Source: JAHEJA01 sp965656445
GTDB taxonomy: Bacteria > Pseudomonadota > Alphaproteobacteria > Rhodobacterales > Rhodobacteraceae
Length of the DNA: 61,250 nucleotides
Assembly (NCBI GenBank): GCA_965656445.1
Contig: CBFHKO010000011.1
Location: 1-61,250 of the forward strand
Direction: 5' to 3'
Shown: in pieces, positions 15,088 through 23,750 of the stretch
Layout of the letters: each line of letters begins with the position of its first letter
Position numbering within the stretch: position 1 is the stretch's first letter
Program-made: the position numbers and the translations under genes
The notes under the pieces: generated by a model
The model's input: the letters and a program-made list of their open reading frames with translations, nothing else
What the model was told of the DNA's origin: nothing
The model's database searches: none

Positions 15088-17640
15088 GTGATCAGATTTA
15101 TTCTTTCCTTTTTCGGTGCGATTTATACGGCAATCACCATGAGCATCATCGCTTTCGCGCTGACGGTTGGGGCTGTGTTTTGGATTTACGGTCGTGATTT
15201 GCCGAGCCATGAATCACTGGCCCAATACCAACCGCCAACGATTAGTCGTATCTATTCAAACGAAGGCAAGATCATCGATGAATTTGCCCGCGAACGCCGT
15301 TTGTTTACGCCCTCTGAGGAAATTCCAGACCTCATCAAGCAGGCCTTTATTTCCGCTGAGGACAAGAATTTCTATAATCACCCCGGATATGACATTCGCG
15401 GGATTGCCTCCGCTGCTATTGATGCAGTGAGCTCGGGGGGGTCGCGCGTGCGCGGGGCCTCGACCATTACGCAACAGGTGATGAAGAACTTTTTGCTTGA
15501 TGGATCACGTCGAGCAGAGCGTAAGATCAAAGAAATCATTCTTGCAACGCGGATCGAAGACACCCTGAGCAAAGAGAAAATTCTCGAACTCTATTTGAAT
15601 GAAATCTTTTTGGGTCAAAATTCATATGGTGTCACGGCCGCTGCGCAAACCTATTTCAATAAAACCCTAAGGGAGCTTGCGCCGCATGAGGCGGCTATGT
15701 TGGCCTCTCTGCCCAAAGCACCCTCTGATTTCCATCCCGTTCGCCGCAAAGAGCGGCTCTTAGAGCGGCGCAATTATGTTTTGCGGGAAATGTATCAAAA
15801 CGGCTATCTCTCTGAGGAGCGCGCCGTCGCAGAAGCACAGAGACCCCTGCTATCTGTTCAAAACGGCGACTTCGAAAGCTTTCGCTCCGTCTTGCCGCCA
15901 CGGGATTATTTCACCGATGAAATTCGCCGTCAGCTCAGCCGAGATTTCGGTGAAGAGGAATTCTTTACCGGTGGCATGACCGTTCGTGCCTCAATTGATC
16001 CAGAGATGCAGGGCGTTGCCGCGAATGCCTTACGGCGTGCGTTGGAAAATTATGACCGCTCTCTCGGGATTTGGCGCGGTACAGGGGAAAGCCTTGCCGA
16101 AGATGCGCTTCAGGATGAAGCAAGCTGGCGCAAGGCCCTGTCGCAGGTGCGGATTGCCCGCGATATTGATTTGAGCGGTCAATGGTATCCTGCTGTTGTA
16201 TTGGGCTTTGACGGGGGCGATGCGCTCTTGGGCATAGAAGGGGTCAGTGAAAATGAACCACCCCAAGTGCTTCCAGCAAAAGATGTGCAATGGGCCCGTA
16301 AACTATTGGCATCTGGCAAGCTGAGTGATGCGGCCAAGCAAGCGTCTGATTTGTTGGATCTGGGGGATGTGGTTCATGTTCGTCGCATGACCTCTGATAG
16401 TGACGGAAGCTTTATCCGTTGGACCTTGCGCCAACCGTCACGGGTTCAAGGTGCCTTTATGGCGATGGATGTGAACACAGGACGCGTTTTGGCGATGCAG
16501 GGTGGGTTTTCCTATGAAAGCTCGGTCTACAACCGCGCGACCCAAGCAAACCGTCAGCCAGGATCAAGCTTTAAACCGTTTGTCTATGCGGCGGCTCTTG
16601 ATAGCGGTTACACACCCGCAACCATCGTGATTGACGCGCCTATTGAGATTAATACACCGCAAGGACTTTGGCGTCCCAAGAACGCCTCTAATCAATTCTA
16701 TGGTCCAACGCCTCTGCGCACAGGGATTGAACGGTCTCGTAACTTGATGACCATTCGTTTGGCCCAAGAGGTTGGAATGGACATCATTGGTGATTACTCC
16801 GAAGACTTTGGTGTTTATGACAGTCTGGGGCGTTTCTTGGCCAATTCATTGGGGTCTGAAGAGACGACATTGTACAAAATGGTTGCGGCCTATGCGATGT
16901 TCGCCAACGGCGGAGAACGGGTCGAGCCCACTTTGGTAGATCGTATTCAGGACCGCTACGGCAAAACCGTCTATCGCCATGACCAACGGGATTGTGTCGA
17001 TTGTGAGCGTGACCGTTTACAAGACGGCTATGGCCCGCGGATTGTGTCCAACCGTGAACGGGTGATGGATGCTATCACCGCTTATCAGCTTACTAGCATG
17101 ATGAAGGGGGTTGTGGATCGCGGGACGGCCTCGAAATATATCAAGCTCCCTGTGCCGATTGCGGGCAAGACGGGGACAACCAACGATGCAAAAGATGTGT
17201 GGTTCGTCGGCTTTAGCAGCAATATCGTTGCTGGATGTTACATCGGTTATGACCTGCCTCGCAGCCTTGGCAAAGGGGCCTCTGGGGGGGGCACCTGTGG
17301 ACCTGTGTTCCAAGAGTTCATGAGCGAAGCCATCAAAAAATTTGGGGGCGGTGCCTTTGAAGTGCCTCCGGGCGGTGTCTTTATCAAGATTGATCGCTTC
17401 ACTGGGGATCGCTTGTCAGATGATGCATCAGGGGACAATGTCGTTGCAGAATACTTCCGCGAAGGCGAAGAGCCCATCTTTGGTGTGACATTCGACGGTG
17501 GATTCGCAATGGGCAGCAACTTTGAGCTCATTACTCCGGGATCACAACAAGCCAAAGAAGTCGTAACCTCCTCAGGTAGAAAAGCTGTGGTTGGTCCCAA
17601 GGCAAGCTTTGGAACGTTAAGTTCTGGTGGCCTTTACTGA
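15088..17640 (+). CDS. mrcA: Penicillin-binding protein 1A (bifunctional peptidoglycan synthase)
   Basis: An 850-residue inner-membrane enzyme with a short cytoplasmic tail, one N-terminal membrane helix, a GT51 transglycosylase domain (catalytic Glu91 in SAEDKNFY, then GASTITQQVMKN), an OB-like insert (about 300-430) and a transpeptidase domain with Ser493 in SSFK, SRN and KTGTT (Lys694). It polymerises and crosslinks peptidoglycan. The frame is open from TTG 15007, but GTG 15088 has GGGG at proper spacing and gives MIRFILSFFG, the usual start in related bacteria as I recall them. It follows amiC and precedes prfB. Confidence 0.94.
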   Translation: MIRFILSFFGAIYTAITMSIIAFALTVGAVFWIYGRDLPSHESLAQYQPPTISRIYSNEGKIIDEFARERRLFTPSEEIPDLIKQAFISAEDKNFYNHPGYDIRGIASAAIDAVSSGGSRVRGASTITQQVMKNFLLDGSRRAERKIKEIILATRIEDTLSKEKILELYLNEIFLGQNSYGVTAAAQTYFNKTLRELAPHEAAMLASLPKAPSDFHPVRRKERLLERRNYVLREMYQNGYLSEERAVAEAQRPLLSVQNGDFESFRSVLPPRDYFTDEIRRQLSRDFGEEEFFTGGMTVRASIDPEMQGVAANALRRALENYDRSLGIWRGTGESLAEDALQDEASWRKALSQVRIARDIDLSGQWYPAVVLGFDGGDALLGIEGVSENEPPQVLPAKDVQWARKLLASGKLSDAAKQASDLLDLGDVVHVRRMTSDSDGSFIRWTLRQPSRVQGAFMAMDVNTGRVLAMQGGFSYESSVYNRATQANRQPGSSFKPFVYAAALDSGYTPATIVIDAPIEINTPQGLWRPKNASNQFYGPTPLRTGIERSRNLMTIRLAQEVGMDIIGDYSEDFGVYDSLGRFLANSLGSEETTLYKMVAAYAMFANGGERVEPTLVDRIQDRYGKTVYRHDQRDCVDCERDRLQDGYGPRIVSNRERVMDAITAYQLTSMMKGVVDRGTASKYIKLPVPIAGKTGTTNDAKDVWFVGFSSNIVAGCYIGYDLPRSLGKGASGGGTCGPVFQEFMSEAIKKFGGGAFEVPPGGVFIKIDRFTGDRLSDDASGDNVVAEYFREGEEPIFGVTFDGGFAMGSNFELITPGSQQAKEVVTSSGRKAVVGPKASFGTLSSGGLY

Positions 17641-17699
17641 CCTTGCCCCTTGGCGTGAGGTGGTTTATCAGAGCGACGAAATAACAGGCAGGACAGATT

Positions 17700-18827
17700 A
17701 TGCGCGCGGATGTTCAAAATACCGTCAATGACATTGAAAAATCATTAGAATTGCTCCGTCAGCGCATGGGCTGGGAGTCCGTTCAACACCGCCTCGAAGA
17801 ATTTAACGCCCGCGTTGAAGATCCCGATCTATGGAATGATCCTGAAAATGCACAGAAATTAATGCGTGAACGTCAGGCCTTGGTTGATGCGGTTAAAATT
17901 CATGACGACATCAAGCAAGACCTCAGCGACAATATCGAAATGATTGAGCTGGGCGAAATGGAAGACGATACAGACGTTATCACTGACGCCGAAAACGCTC
18001 TTTACGAGCTTGCGAAAAAAGCCGCCGCCAAAGAGCTCGAAGCGCTCTTGAATGGGGAAGCCGATTCCAATGACACCTTCCTCGAGGTGCATTCGGGTGC
18101 AGGGGGCACAGAGAGCTGTGACTGGGCATCTATGTTGGCGCGCATGTATGTGCGTTGGGCCGAAAAAGCAGGCTACACTGTTGAAATGCAATCAGAAACG
18201 CCAGGCGAAGAAGCAGGTATTAAATCTGTGGCCTACAAGATCACAGGGCATAATGCCTACGGGTGGCTGAAATCAGAAAGCGGTGTGCATCGCTTGGTGC
18301 GCATCTCGCCCTTTGATAGTGCCGCCAAGCGTCACACATCCTTTTGTTCAGTTTGGATTTATCCTGTTGTTGATGACAATATTGATATCGAAGTGAACCC
18401 AGCCGACATTCGGATAGACACCTATCGCTCTTCTGGAGCCGGTGGTCAGCACGTGAATACAACGGATTCAGCCGTTCGCATCACCCACAATCCGACAGGG
18501 ATCGTTGTTACGAGTTCCGAGAAATCACAGCACCAAAACCGTGATATCGCGATGAAAGCTTTGAAATCACGTTTGTATCAAATGGAGCTGGATCGTCGTA
18601 ATGCGGCCATCAACGAGGCGCATGAAAACAAAGGGGATGCAGGGTGGGGCAACCAAATCCGTTCTTACGTTTTGCAGCCCTATCAAATGGTTAAAGACCT
18701 GCGCACAGGGCATGAGACATCTGATACCAAGGGGGTGTTGGACGGGGATTTGGATGATTTCATGGCCGCGACCTTGGCAATGGATGTGTCTGGAAAATCC
18801 CGTGCTGAGGCAATGTCGGACGAGTAA
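17700..18827 (+). CDS. prfB: Peptide chain release factor 2
   Basis: RF2 reads UGA and UAA stop codons and triggers peptide release on the ribosome. The 375-residue product carries the stop-codon recognition tripeptide SPF (in VRISPFDSAAKRHTSF) and the catalytic GGQ (GAGGQHVNTTDSAVR). The gene is one continuous frame with no internal TGA near codon 25, so the autoregulatory frameshift known in E. coli is absent, as expected in alphaproteobacteria. It is the last gene of the aminotransferase-amiC-mrcA group, 59 bases after mrcA. Confidence 0.96.
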   Translation: MRADVQNTVNDIEKSLELLRQRMGWESVQHRLEEFNARVEDPDLWNDPENAQKLMRERQALVDAVKIHDDIKQDLSDNIEMIELGEMEDDTDVITDAENALYELAKKAAAKELEALLNGEADSNDTFLEVHSGAGGTESCDWASMLARMYVRWAEKAGYTVEMQSETPGEEAGIKSVAYKITGHNAYGWLKSESGVHRLVRISPFDSAAKRHTSFCSVWIYPVVDDNIDIEVNPADIRIDTYRSSGAGGQHVNTTDSAVRITHNPTGIVVTSSEKSQHQNRDIAMKALKSRLYQMELDRRNAAINEAHENKGDAGWGNQIRSYVLQPYQMVKDLRTGHETSDTKGVLDGDLDDFMAATLAMDVSGKSRAEAMSDE

Positions 18828-19142
18828 GTGTCAGGTAGCGTTCCAAATTTGGGGGACTTAACGTTACCTTTTCTGCACGTTCAAGAGATGAGGTAGGATT
18901 TTCTCTAGGTGAGGCTGAGGTTTGAAATCTCGCGGCAACCGCAGTGTAATTAGAGCTATAAGTCTCAGATTTGAATTCACAATCGACACAGCAAGATGAA
19001 TTTGGCTCTGCGAATTTTAGCTATTCAAGTAAATCATCTAAGCTGCCATCCTTTGGAAAATGAAAGGATGGCATTTTCCTATCTTGCCAATCGCAGTGAT
19101 CACTGAAACCCTGTCACAAACAAAAATAGTTCGGGGGGCACT
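18828..19142. other. 315-base gap after prfB, possible small RNA
   Basis: No convincing open frame on either strand. It ends in a strong rightward terminator (19044-19079) that lies more than 200 bases past the prfB stop. That is far for a plain 3' end, so either prfB has a long 3' UTR or a separate small transcript of up to about 200 bases ends there. The upstream half is mixed sequence without an obvious promoter. Confidence 0.4.
19044..19079 (+). terminator. Intrinsic terminator upstream of the amidase gene
   Basis: Perfect 11-base stem TGCCATCCTTT (19044-19054) / AAAGGATGGCA (19063-19073) with an 8-base loop, followed by TTTTCCTATCTT. Confidence 0.85.
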
Positions 19143-20546
19143 ATGGGAGTGTTAGATAAATCAGCGCGAGAGCAATCGGAGATGATTGCGCAAGGTGACA
19201 TCAGCGCGGTTGAGTTAATGCAGGAAACCTTGGATCACATTGATCAGGTCAATCCTGAGGTCAATGCGATTGTTGCACGTGTTGATCGGGATGATTTGAT
19301 CGCTCAGGCACGCGCAGCGGATGCAGGCCCGCGCAAAGGCTGGATGCATGGATTACCGATAGCTGTCAAAGATTTGTCCAATGTCGCAGGGATCAAAACT
19401 TCCATGGGATCACCCGTATTCCAAGACAGCGTTGCACCCAAGGATGATTTGATGGTCAAACGTATGCGGGATGCGGGCGCAATTTTTATTGGCAAAACGA
19501 ATACGCCCGAATTTGGCCTCGGTTCGCATACATTTAACCCAGTCTATGACGCGACGGGCAATGCCTATGATCCGACAAAATCCGCGGGGGGATCGTCGGG
19601 CGGCGCGGCTGTTGCCCTTGCGCGGCGTATGGTGAGCGTTGCCGATGGATCGGATATGATGGGATCCCTTCGCAATCCAGCAGGGTGGAACAATGTCTAT
19701 GGGTTCCGTCCGACATGGGGTTTGGTTCCTTCAGAACCACAGGGGGACACATTTCTGCATCAACTCTCGACAAGTGGACCCATGGCGCGCTCCCCACGTG
19801 ATTTGGCCGCTTTGTTGACAACTCAATCGGGGCTTGATCCGCGACAACCGCATGGATTGCCCTGCCAAGATTTCCTATCCCAGATGTCAGGCGGTTTAAA
19901 AGGCAAACGGCTTGCTTGGCTCGGCGATTGGGGCGGTGCGCTTCCGATGGAAGAGGGTATTCTTGAGGGATCGCATGAGGCCTTAGACGTCATGCGCGGC
20001 TTGGGTGCTACTGTAGATGATCTTGCGGCCCCCTTTGATGTAGACGAGTTGTGGCAAAGTTGGATCACGCTTCGGTCATGGAGCGTCGCGTCTGGGGCCA
20101 GAGCGCTTTATGAGGATGCCGAAAAAAGGGCCTTGTTGAAACCAGCAGCGATCTGGGAAATTGAGCGTGGGCTGAAGATGTCGGCTGCTGAGGTGCATCA
20201 AGCCTCGGTTATTCGCTCTCGCTGGTTTGCGAAAACGGCTGAGCTATTTGAAACCTTTGATGCGCTTATCTTGCCCTCTGCGCAAGTATGGCCGTTTCCC
20301 ATTGAGTGGGTGCATCCCACTCAAATCGCAGGGGTCGAGATGGATACCTATCACCGCTGGATGCAGGTTGTTATCCCCGCGGGTTTGATCGGATTGCCTG
20401 TTATCAATCTACCTGTTGGTTTTGGTGCGACGGGTCTGCCTCTTGGTTTACAATTGATAGGGCCGCGTCAGAGCGATGCACAGCTTTTGTCGATGGGGCA
20501 AGGGTGGCATGAGGAAACCGATTGGCCAAATGCGAAGCCAGCCTAA
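19143..20546 (+). CDS. Amidase-signature family amidohydrolase
   Basis: A 467-residue amidase-signature enzyme. The Ser-cisSer-Lys triad is visible as the lysine in IAVKDLSN (about 77), the cis-serine in SAGGSSGGAA (about 155) and the nucleophile serine in GSLRNPAG (about 178). Members hydrolyse small amides; the GatA subunit of the tRNA amidotransferase shares the fold, but no gatC or gatB is adjacent and the length and C-terminus suit a stand-alone amidase. The substrate is unknown. The start at 19143 has a G-rich stretch GGGGGG five bases upstream. Its 3' end overlaps the convergent VanZ-like gene by 4 bases. Confidence 0.88.
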   Translation: MGVLDKSAREQSEMIAQGDISAVELMQETLDHIDQVNPEVNAIVARVDRDDLIAQARAADAGPRKGWMHGLPIAVKDLSNVAGIKTSMGSPVFQDSVAPKDDLMVKRMRDAGAIFIGKTNTPEFGLGSHTFNPVYDATGNAYDPTKSAGGSSGGAAVALARRMVSVADGSDMMGSLRNPAGWNNVYGFRPTWGLVPSEPQGDTFLHQLSTSGPMARSPRDLAALLTTQSGLDPRQPHGLPCQDFLSQMSGGLKGKRLAWLGDWGGALPMEEGILEGSHEALDVMRGLGATVDDLAAPFDVDELWQSWITLRSWSVASGARALYEDAEKRALLKPAAIWEIERGLKMSAAEVHQASVIRSRWFAKTAELFETFDALILPSAQVWPFPIEWVHPTQIAGVEMDTYHRWMQVVIPAGLIGLPVINLPVGFGATGLPLGLQLIGPRQSDAQLLSMGQGWHEETDWPNAKPA

Positions 20547-20887
20547 GGGTGGGGTACGTATCGGGCCAAGAGCTTGGCGCATATGATCCCAACCAAGACC
20601 CCAATGAGGTCAGCGATAAAATCCATGATGTCGCCTTGGCGTCCCACATAGGGTTGTATGATCTCAATCGCGGCGCCGAGGCCAAGGCCCCAAAGACCCG
20701 CCCAGATGTATCCAGACCTTTGGGCAAAACTGACGGGGAAAACAAGGGCCGCAAAAGCCATGAAATGTGCAAGCTTGTCATTAATAAGCCCCGGTGCCGT
20801 CCCCGTGTTTTGACTAAGAGTGAGCGCAAGGATGAGGACACTAAGAGCAAGGGTTATGCTCATCGAATATGATCTGAGAAATTGCAT
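20543..20887 (-). CDS. VanZ-like small membrane protein
   Basis: A 114-residue protein with three to four membrane helices. The signature NDKLAHFMAFAAL and IEIIQPYVGRQGDIMDFIADLIG matches the VanZ-like family, named for a teicoplanin resistance protein but mostly of unknown function in Gram-negative bacteria. It stands alone, convergent with the amidase and divergent from fabD. The start is a choice between the ATG at 20887, with GGGGA directly adjoining, and a later Met; the spacing is poor in both cases. Confidence 0.8.
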   Translation of the reverse strand: MQFLRSYSMSITLALSVLILALTLSQNTGTAPGLINDKLAHFMAFAALVFPVSFAQRSGYIWAGLWGLGLGAAIEIIQPYVGRQGDIMDFIADLIGVLVGIICAKLLARYVPHP

Positions 20888-21024
20888 TCCCCGCGTTTAG
20901 CCCCTTTTGTCATGGATGAAAAGGCGTTGGGATTTGGCGAAAAGTGGGGAAAGTGTCGCTAAACCATTGCGAGCATGGGTTCACTTCGTTATCTGAGAGG
21001 GAAATGACGTAAGGAGTGATTAAC

Positions 21025-21963
21025 GTGGCAAGAGCATTCGTATGCCCTGGACAGGGCGCACAAAGCATTGGAATGGGCAAAGCCCTCGCAGACGCCTATC
21101 CCGCAGCGCAAGCCGTCTTTGATGAAGTAGACGCAGCCCTTGGGGAAAAGCTGTCGACCTTGATTTGGGAGGGTGACATTGAAACCTTGACCCTGACACA
21201 GAATGCTCAGCCTGCTTTGATGGCAACGTCACTGGCTGCGTTTCGCGCGCTTGAGGCCGAAGGTGTCGATATATCCCAAGCTGATTTTGTTGCGGGCCAT
21301 TCTTTGGGTGAATATTCCGCCTTGGCAATCGCTGGTGCCCTGAGCATCGGTGACACCGCCCGTTTGCTGCGCACACGTGGTGAAGCAATGCAAAAGGCGG
21401 TTCCTGTGGGTGTCGGCGCTATGGCCGCCCTATTGGGTTTAGATTTCCAAGCCGCCACTGAGGTCGCGCAAGAGGCTGCACAGGGCGAGGTTTGCCAAGC
21501 GGCGAATGACAATGATCCAGGTCAAGTTGTTGTCTCTGGCCACAAAGCGGCCGTTGAACGCGCGGTTGAGATCGCTAAGGAAAAAGGCGCGAAACGTGCC
21601 GTGATTTTGCCCGTCAGCGCCCCGTTCCATTGCGCTTTGATGGCACCTGCCGCTGAGGTGATGACATCGGCTTTGGCAGATGTCACGATTTCTACCCCTG
21701 CGGTTCCAGTTGTCGCGAATGTGCGCGCAGAAGCCGTCACAGATGCGGATACAATTCGCCAGCTCTTGATCGAACAGGTCACTGGTTCTGTGCGGTGGCG
21801 TGAGTCTGTTGAATGGATGGGCGCAAATGGCGTCAGCGAAATGTGGGAAATCGGTGCAGGGAAAGCCTTGTCTGGTATGGTGCGCCGCATCAACCGAGAT
21901 ATTGTGTGCAAAGCAATCGGAAGCCCAGAAGATGTAAAAGCAGCGGCTGAGAGCCTGAGCTAA
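21025..21963 (+). CDS. fabD: Malonyl-CoA:ACP transacylase
   Basis: FabD loads malonyl groups onto acyl carrier protein at the start of type II fatty acid synthesis. The 312-residue product has the N-terminal FVCPGQGAQ, the nucleophile serine in AGHSLGEYSALA, the substrate arginine (RGEAMQKA) and the catalytic histidine in SAPFHCALM. The frame runs from GTG 21016, but that codon overlaps the ribosome binding site AAGGAG (21011-21016); GTG 21025, eight bases on, is the better start and gives MARAFVCPG. fabG follows nine bases after the stop. Confidence 0.95.
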   Translation: MARAFVCPGQGAQSIGMGKALADAYPAAQAVFDEVDAALGEKLSTLIWEGDIETLTLTQNAQPALMATSLAAFRALEAEGVDISQADFVAGHSLGEYSALAIAGALSIGDTARLLRTRGEAMQKAVPVGVGAMAALLGLDFQAATEVAQEAAQGEVCQAANDNDPGQVVVSGHKAAVERAVEIAKEKGAKRAVILPVSAPFHCALMAPAAEVMTSALADVTISTPAVPVVANVRAEAVTDADTIRQLLIEQVTGSVRWRESVEWMGANGVSEMWEIGAGKALSGMVRRINRDIVCKAIGSPEDVKAAAESLS

Positions 21964-21972
21964 GGAGAGAAC

Positions 21973-22710
21973 ATGTTTGATTTAACTGGAAAAAATGCCC
22001 TTATCACTGGTGCCTCTGGTGGTATTGGTGGCGAAATTGCAAAAAGACTTCACGCCGCTGGCGCAACAGTCGCGATTAGTGGCACGCGGCTCGCGCCATT
22101 GGAAGCTTTGGCATCAGAGCTTGGCGATCGTGTGCATGTTCTGACCTGTAACCTCAGCGATTTCGAAGCGGTTGATGCGCTTCCAAAGCAGGCCGCTGAA
22201 GCAATGGGAAGCGTTGATATCCTCGTCAATAACGCAGGGATCACCCGCGATAACCTGTTCATGCGGATGTCTGATGACGAATGGCAATCTGTGATTGACG
22301 TGAATTTAACTGCGACGATGAAGCTTTGCAAAGGTGTGTTGCGCGGAATGATGAAAGCGCGCTGGGGTCGGATCGTGAACATCAGCTCCGTTGTTGGCGC
22401 GACGGGTAATCCAGGCCAAGGCAACTATGCCGCCTCCAAAGCGGGGATGGTTGGGATGTCAAAATCCTTGGCCTATGAGGTGGCAAGCCGTGGGATCACG
22501 GTGAACGCTGTTGCACCGGGATTCATTGCAACTGCGATGACGGACAAGCTAAACGATGACCAAAAATCTAATATCCTTACCCAAATTCCAGCGGGCCGCA
22601 TGGGCGATCCCGAAGAAATCGCAGCAGCGGTTCTCTATTTAGCAAGCGCGGAATCAGGGTATGTGACGGGCACGACATTGCATGTAAACGGCGGCATGGC
22701 GATGCTCTAA
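21973..22710 (+). CDS. fabG: 3-oxoacyl-ACP reductase
   Basis: FabG reduces beta-ketoacyl-ACP with NADPH in each cycle of fatty acid elongation. The 245-residue short-chain dehydrogenase has the Rossmann motif TGASGGIGG (about 13-21), NNAG (NNAGITRDN), the catalytic Ser in NISSVVG, the YAASK tyrosine-lysine pair, and the C-terminal NGGM end typical of true FabG. AGGAGA lies just before the ATG. It is in an operon with fabD and ends at a strong two-way terminator. Confidence 0.96.
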   Translation: MFDLTGKNALITGASGGIGGEIAKRLHAAGATVAISGTRLAPLEALASELGDRVHVLTCNLSDFEAVDALPKQAAEAMGSVDILVNNAGITRDNLFMRMSDDEWQSVIDVNLTATMKLCKGVLRGMMKARWGRIVNISSVVGATGNPGQGNYAASKAGMVGMSKSLAYEVASRGITVNAVAPGFIATAMTDKLNDDQKSNILTQIPAGRMGDPEEIAAAVLYLASAESGYVTGTTLHVNGGMAML

Positions 22711-22730
22711 AAGTATTTCGAGTATCTTAA

Positions 22731-22765
22731 AAAACGGCGCCTTCTCAACAAAGGCGCCGTTTCTA
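22731..22765. terminator. Bidirectional terminator between fabG and a small membrane protein
   Basis: A 12-base stem AAACGGCGCCTT (22732-22743) / AAGGCGCCGTTT (22751-22762) with a 7-base loop; A-run on the left and T-rich right flank allow use by both convergent genes. Confidence 0.9.
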
Positions 22766-22766
22766 T

Positions 22767-23027
22767 TTATTCTGTGTCTTTGCGTAGGTTTTCTGAGCGT
22801 CCGGCAGACATCAAAATCCATGTCAAATAGAGACCTGCTAATGCAGCGGGGATCTGTGCAATAATCACCGCCAAAACGGGATATTGCATGTCCATAATGG
22901 TGCGCACGTTTATGGCGATGGCAAGAAAACCAAAAACCATAAGAGCTCCACAGATGAGCAAAGCACGCGTTTGATGCTTGGCCATTTTGCCGACATTGTC
23001 ATCATAGCTGGCTGTTTCGTTTTCCAT
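22767..23027 (-). CDS. Small two-helix membrane protein of unknown function
   Basis: An 86-residue protein with two hydrophobic helices (about 24-42 and 48-71), a charged N-terminus and a short cytoplasmic tail. I do not recognise a named family. The start at 23027 has AAGGA ten bases upstream. It sits alone between fabG and acpP on the opposite strand, so a link to fatty acid synthesis is only positional. Confidence 0.6.
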   Translation of the reverse strand: MENETASYDDNVGKMAKHQTRALLICGALMVFGFLAIAINVRTIMDMQYPVLAVIIAQIPAALAGLYLTWILMSAGRSENLRKDTE

Positions 23028-23341
23028 AGCTCAATTTCCTTGTTAAGAATTACACCTAATAGTAATGTGATTTGTGAAAATTTGATAGTGCGGCATATCA
23101 CCCTCATCGGTCTCATTGTGATATTCAATTGAAAAGAGCACAATAACGATCCAAGGTAAAAAAGTCTGATGAAAACGTTTGCCATTTAAATTCCATATGC
23201 TATAGGCCATCTAGATTTTGTCGGAGGCCGCAAGCTGACGACACTTGGCCTGTGTCACAGGCTTATTGAACCGCCCCCAATGGGCACCACGACCCTGCGG
23301 GGATAATTAGGGCAACTGCCCAAAACTATGAGGACGATACG
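23028..23341. other. Intergenic region and long acpP leader
   Basis: The 314 bases between the small membrane gene and acpP. The right half holds the likely acpP promoter (23179-23206) and a leader of about 130 bases with the perfect palindrome GCCTGTG-T-CACAGGC (23248-23262) and, nearer the start, a small GGGCA-act-TGCCC hairpin. These may shape mRNA stability or regulation. The ribosome binding site is GAGGA just before the ATG. Confidence 0.5.
23179..23206 (+). promoter_or_regulatory. Probable acpP promoter
   Basis: TTGCCA (23179-23184), 16-base spacer, TATAGG (23201-23206), facing acpP. Confidence 0.45.
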
Positions 23342-23575
23342 ATGAGCGACATCGCAGACCGCGTAAAGAAAATTGTTGTAGAACATCTTGGTGTAGAAGA
23401 AGATAAAGTTGTGGAAAACGCATCTTTCATCGATGACCTAGGTGCAGACAGCTTGGACACAGTTGAGCTAGTTATGGCATTTGAAGAAGAATTCGGCATC
23501 GAAATCCCTGACGACGCAGCTGAAAACATTCAGTCTTTCGGCGACGCAGTGAAATTCATTTCTGACGCTGCATAA
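23342..23575 (+). CDS. acpP: Acyl carrier protein
   Basis: AcpP carries growing acyl chains on a phosphopantetheine arm during fatty acid synthesis. The 77-residue acidic protein has the canonical GADSLDTVE, with Ser37 as the attachment site, and the acidic helix II FEEEFGIEIPDD that docks FabD, FabG and FabF. It has its own promoter and a strong terminator, as expected for one of the most abundant proteins of the cell. fabF follows. Confidence 0.98.
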   Translation: MSDIADRVKKIVVEHLGVEEDKVVENASFIDDLGADSLDTVELVMAFEEEFGIEIPDDAAENIQSFGDAVKFISDAA

Positions 23576-23600
23576 GACATTCCGATCACGTGATCGTTAG

Positions 23601-23636
23601 AACCCTCTGCTTTTCTAAGCAGGGGGTTTTTTAATT
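23601..23636 (+). terminator. Intrinsic terminator after acpP
   Basis: AACCCTCTGCTT (23601-23612) pairs with AAGCAGGGGGTT (23617-23628), one G-U pair, 4-base loop, then a long T-run. It separates acpP from fabF, which must have its own start or depend on read-through. Confidence 0.9.
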
Positions 23637-23750
23637 TTTTACTATAATTTAAATCAAAATTTGGCGAAATCGTTCGCGGGTCTTGCTCCTTGGGGGGATT
23701 ACGCGGTATGTGAAGCAAAAAGGTTTCTCGCTAATAAATGGGAGCATGAT

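Noticed and set aside
17700..18827. Programmed frameshift in prfB
   Set aside because: The gene is one open frame with no internal TGA near codon 25.
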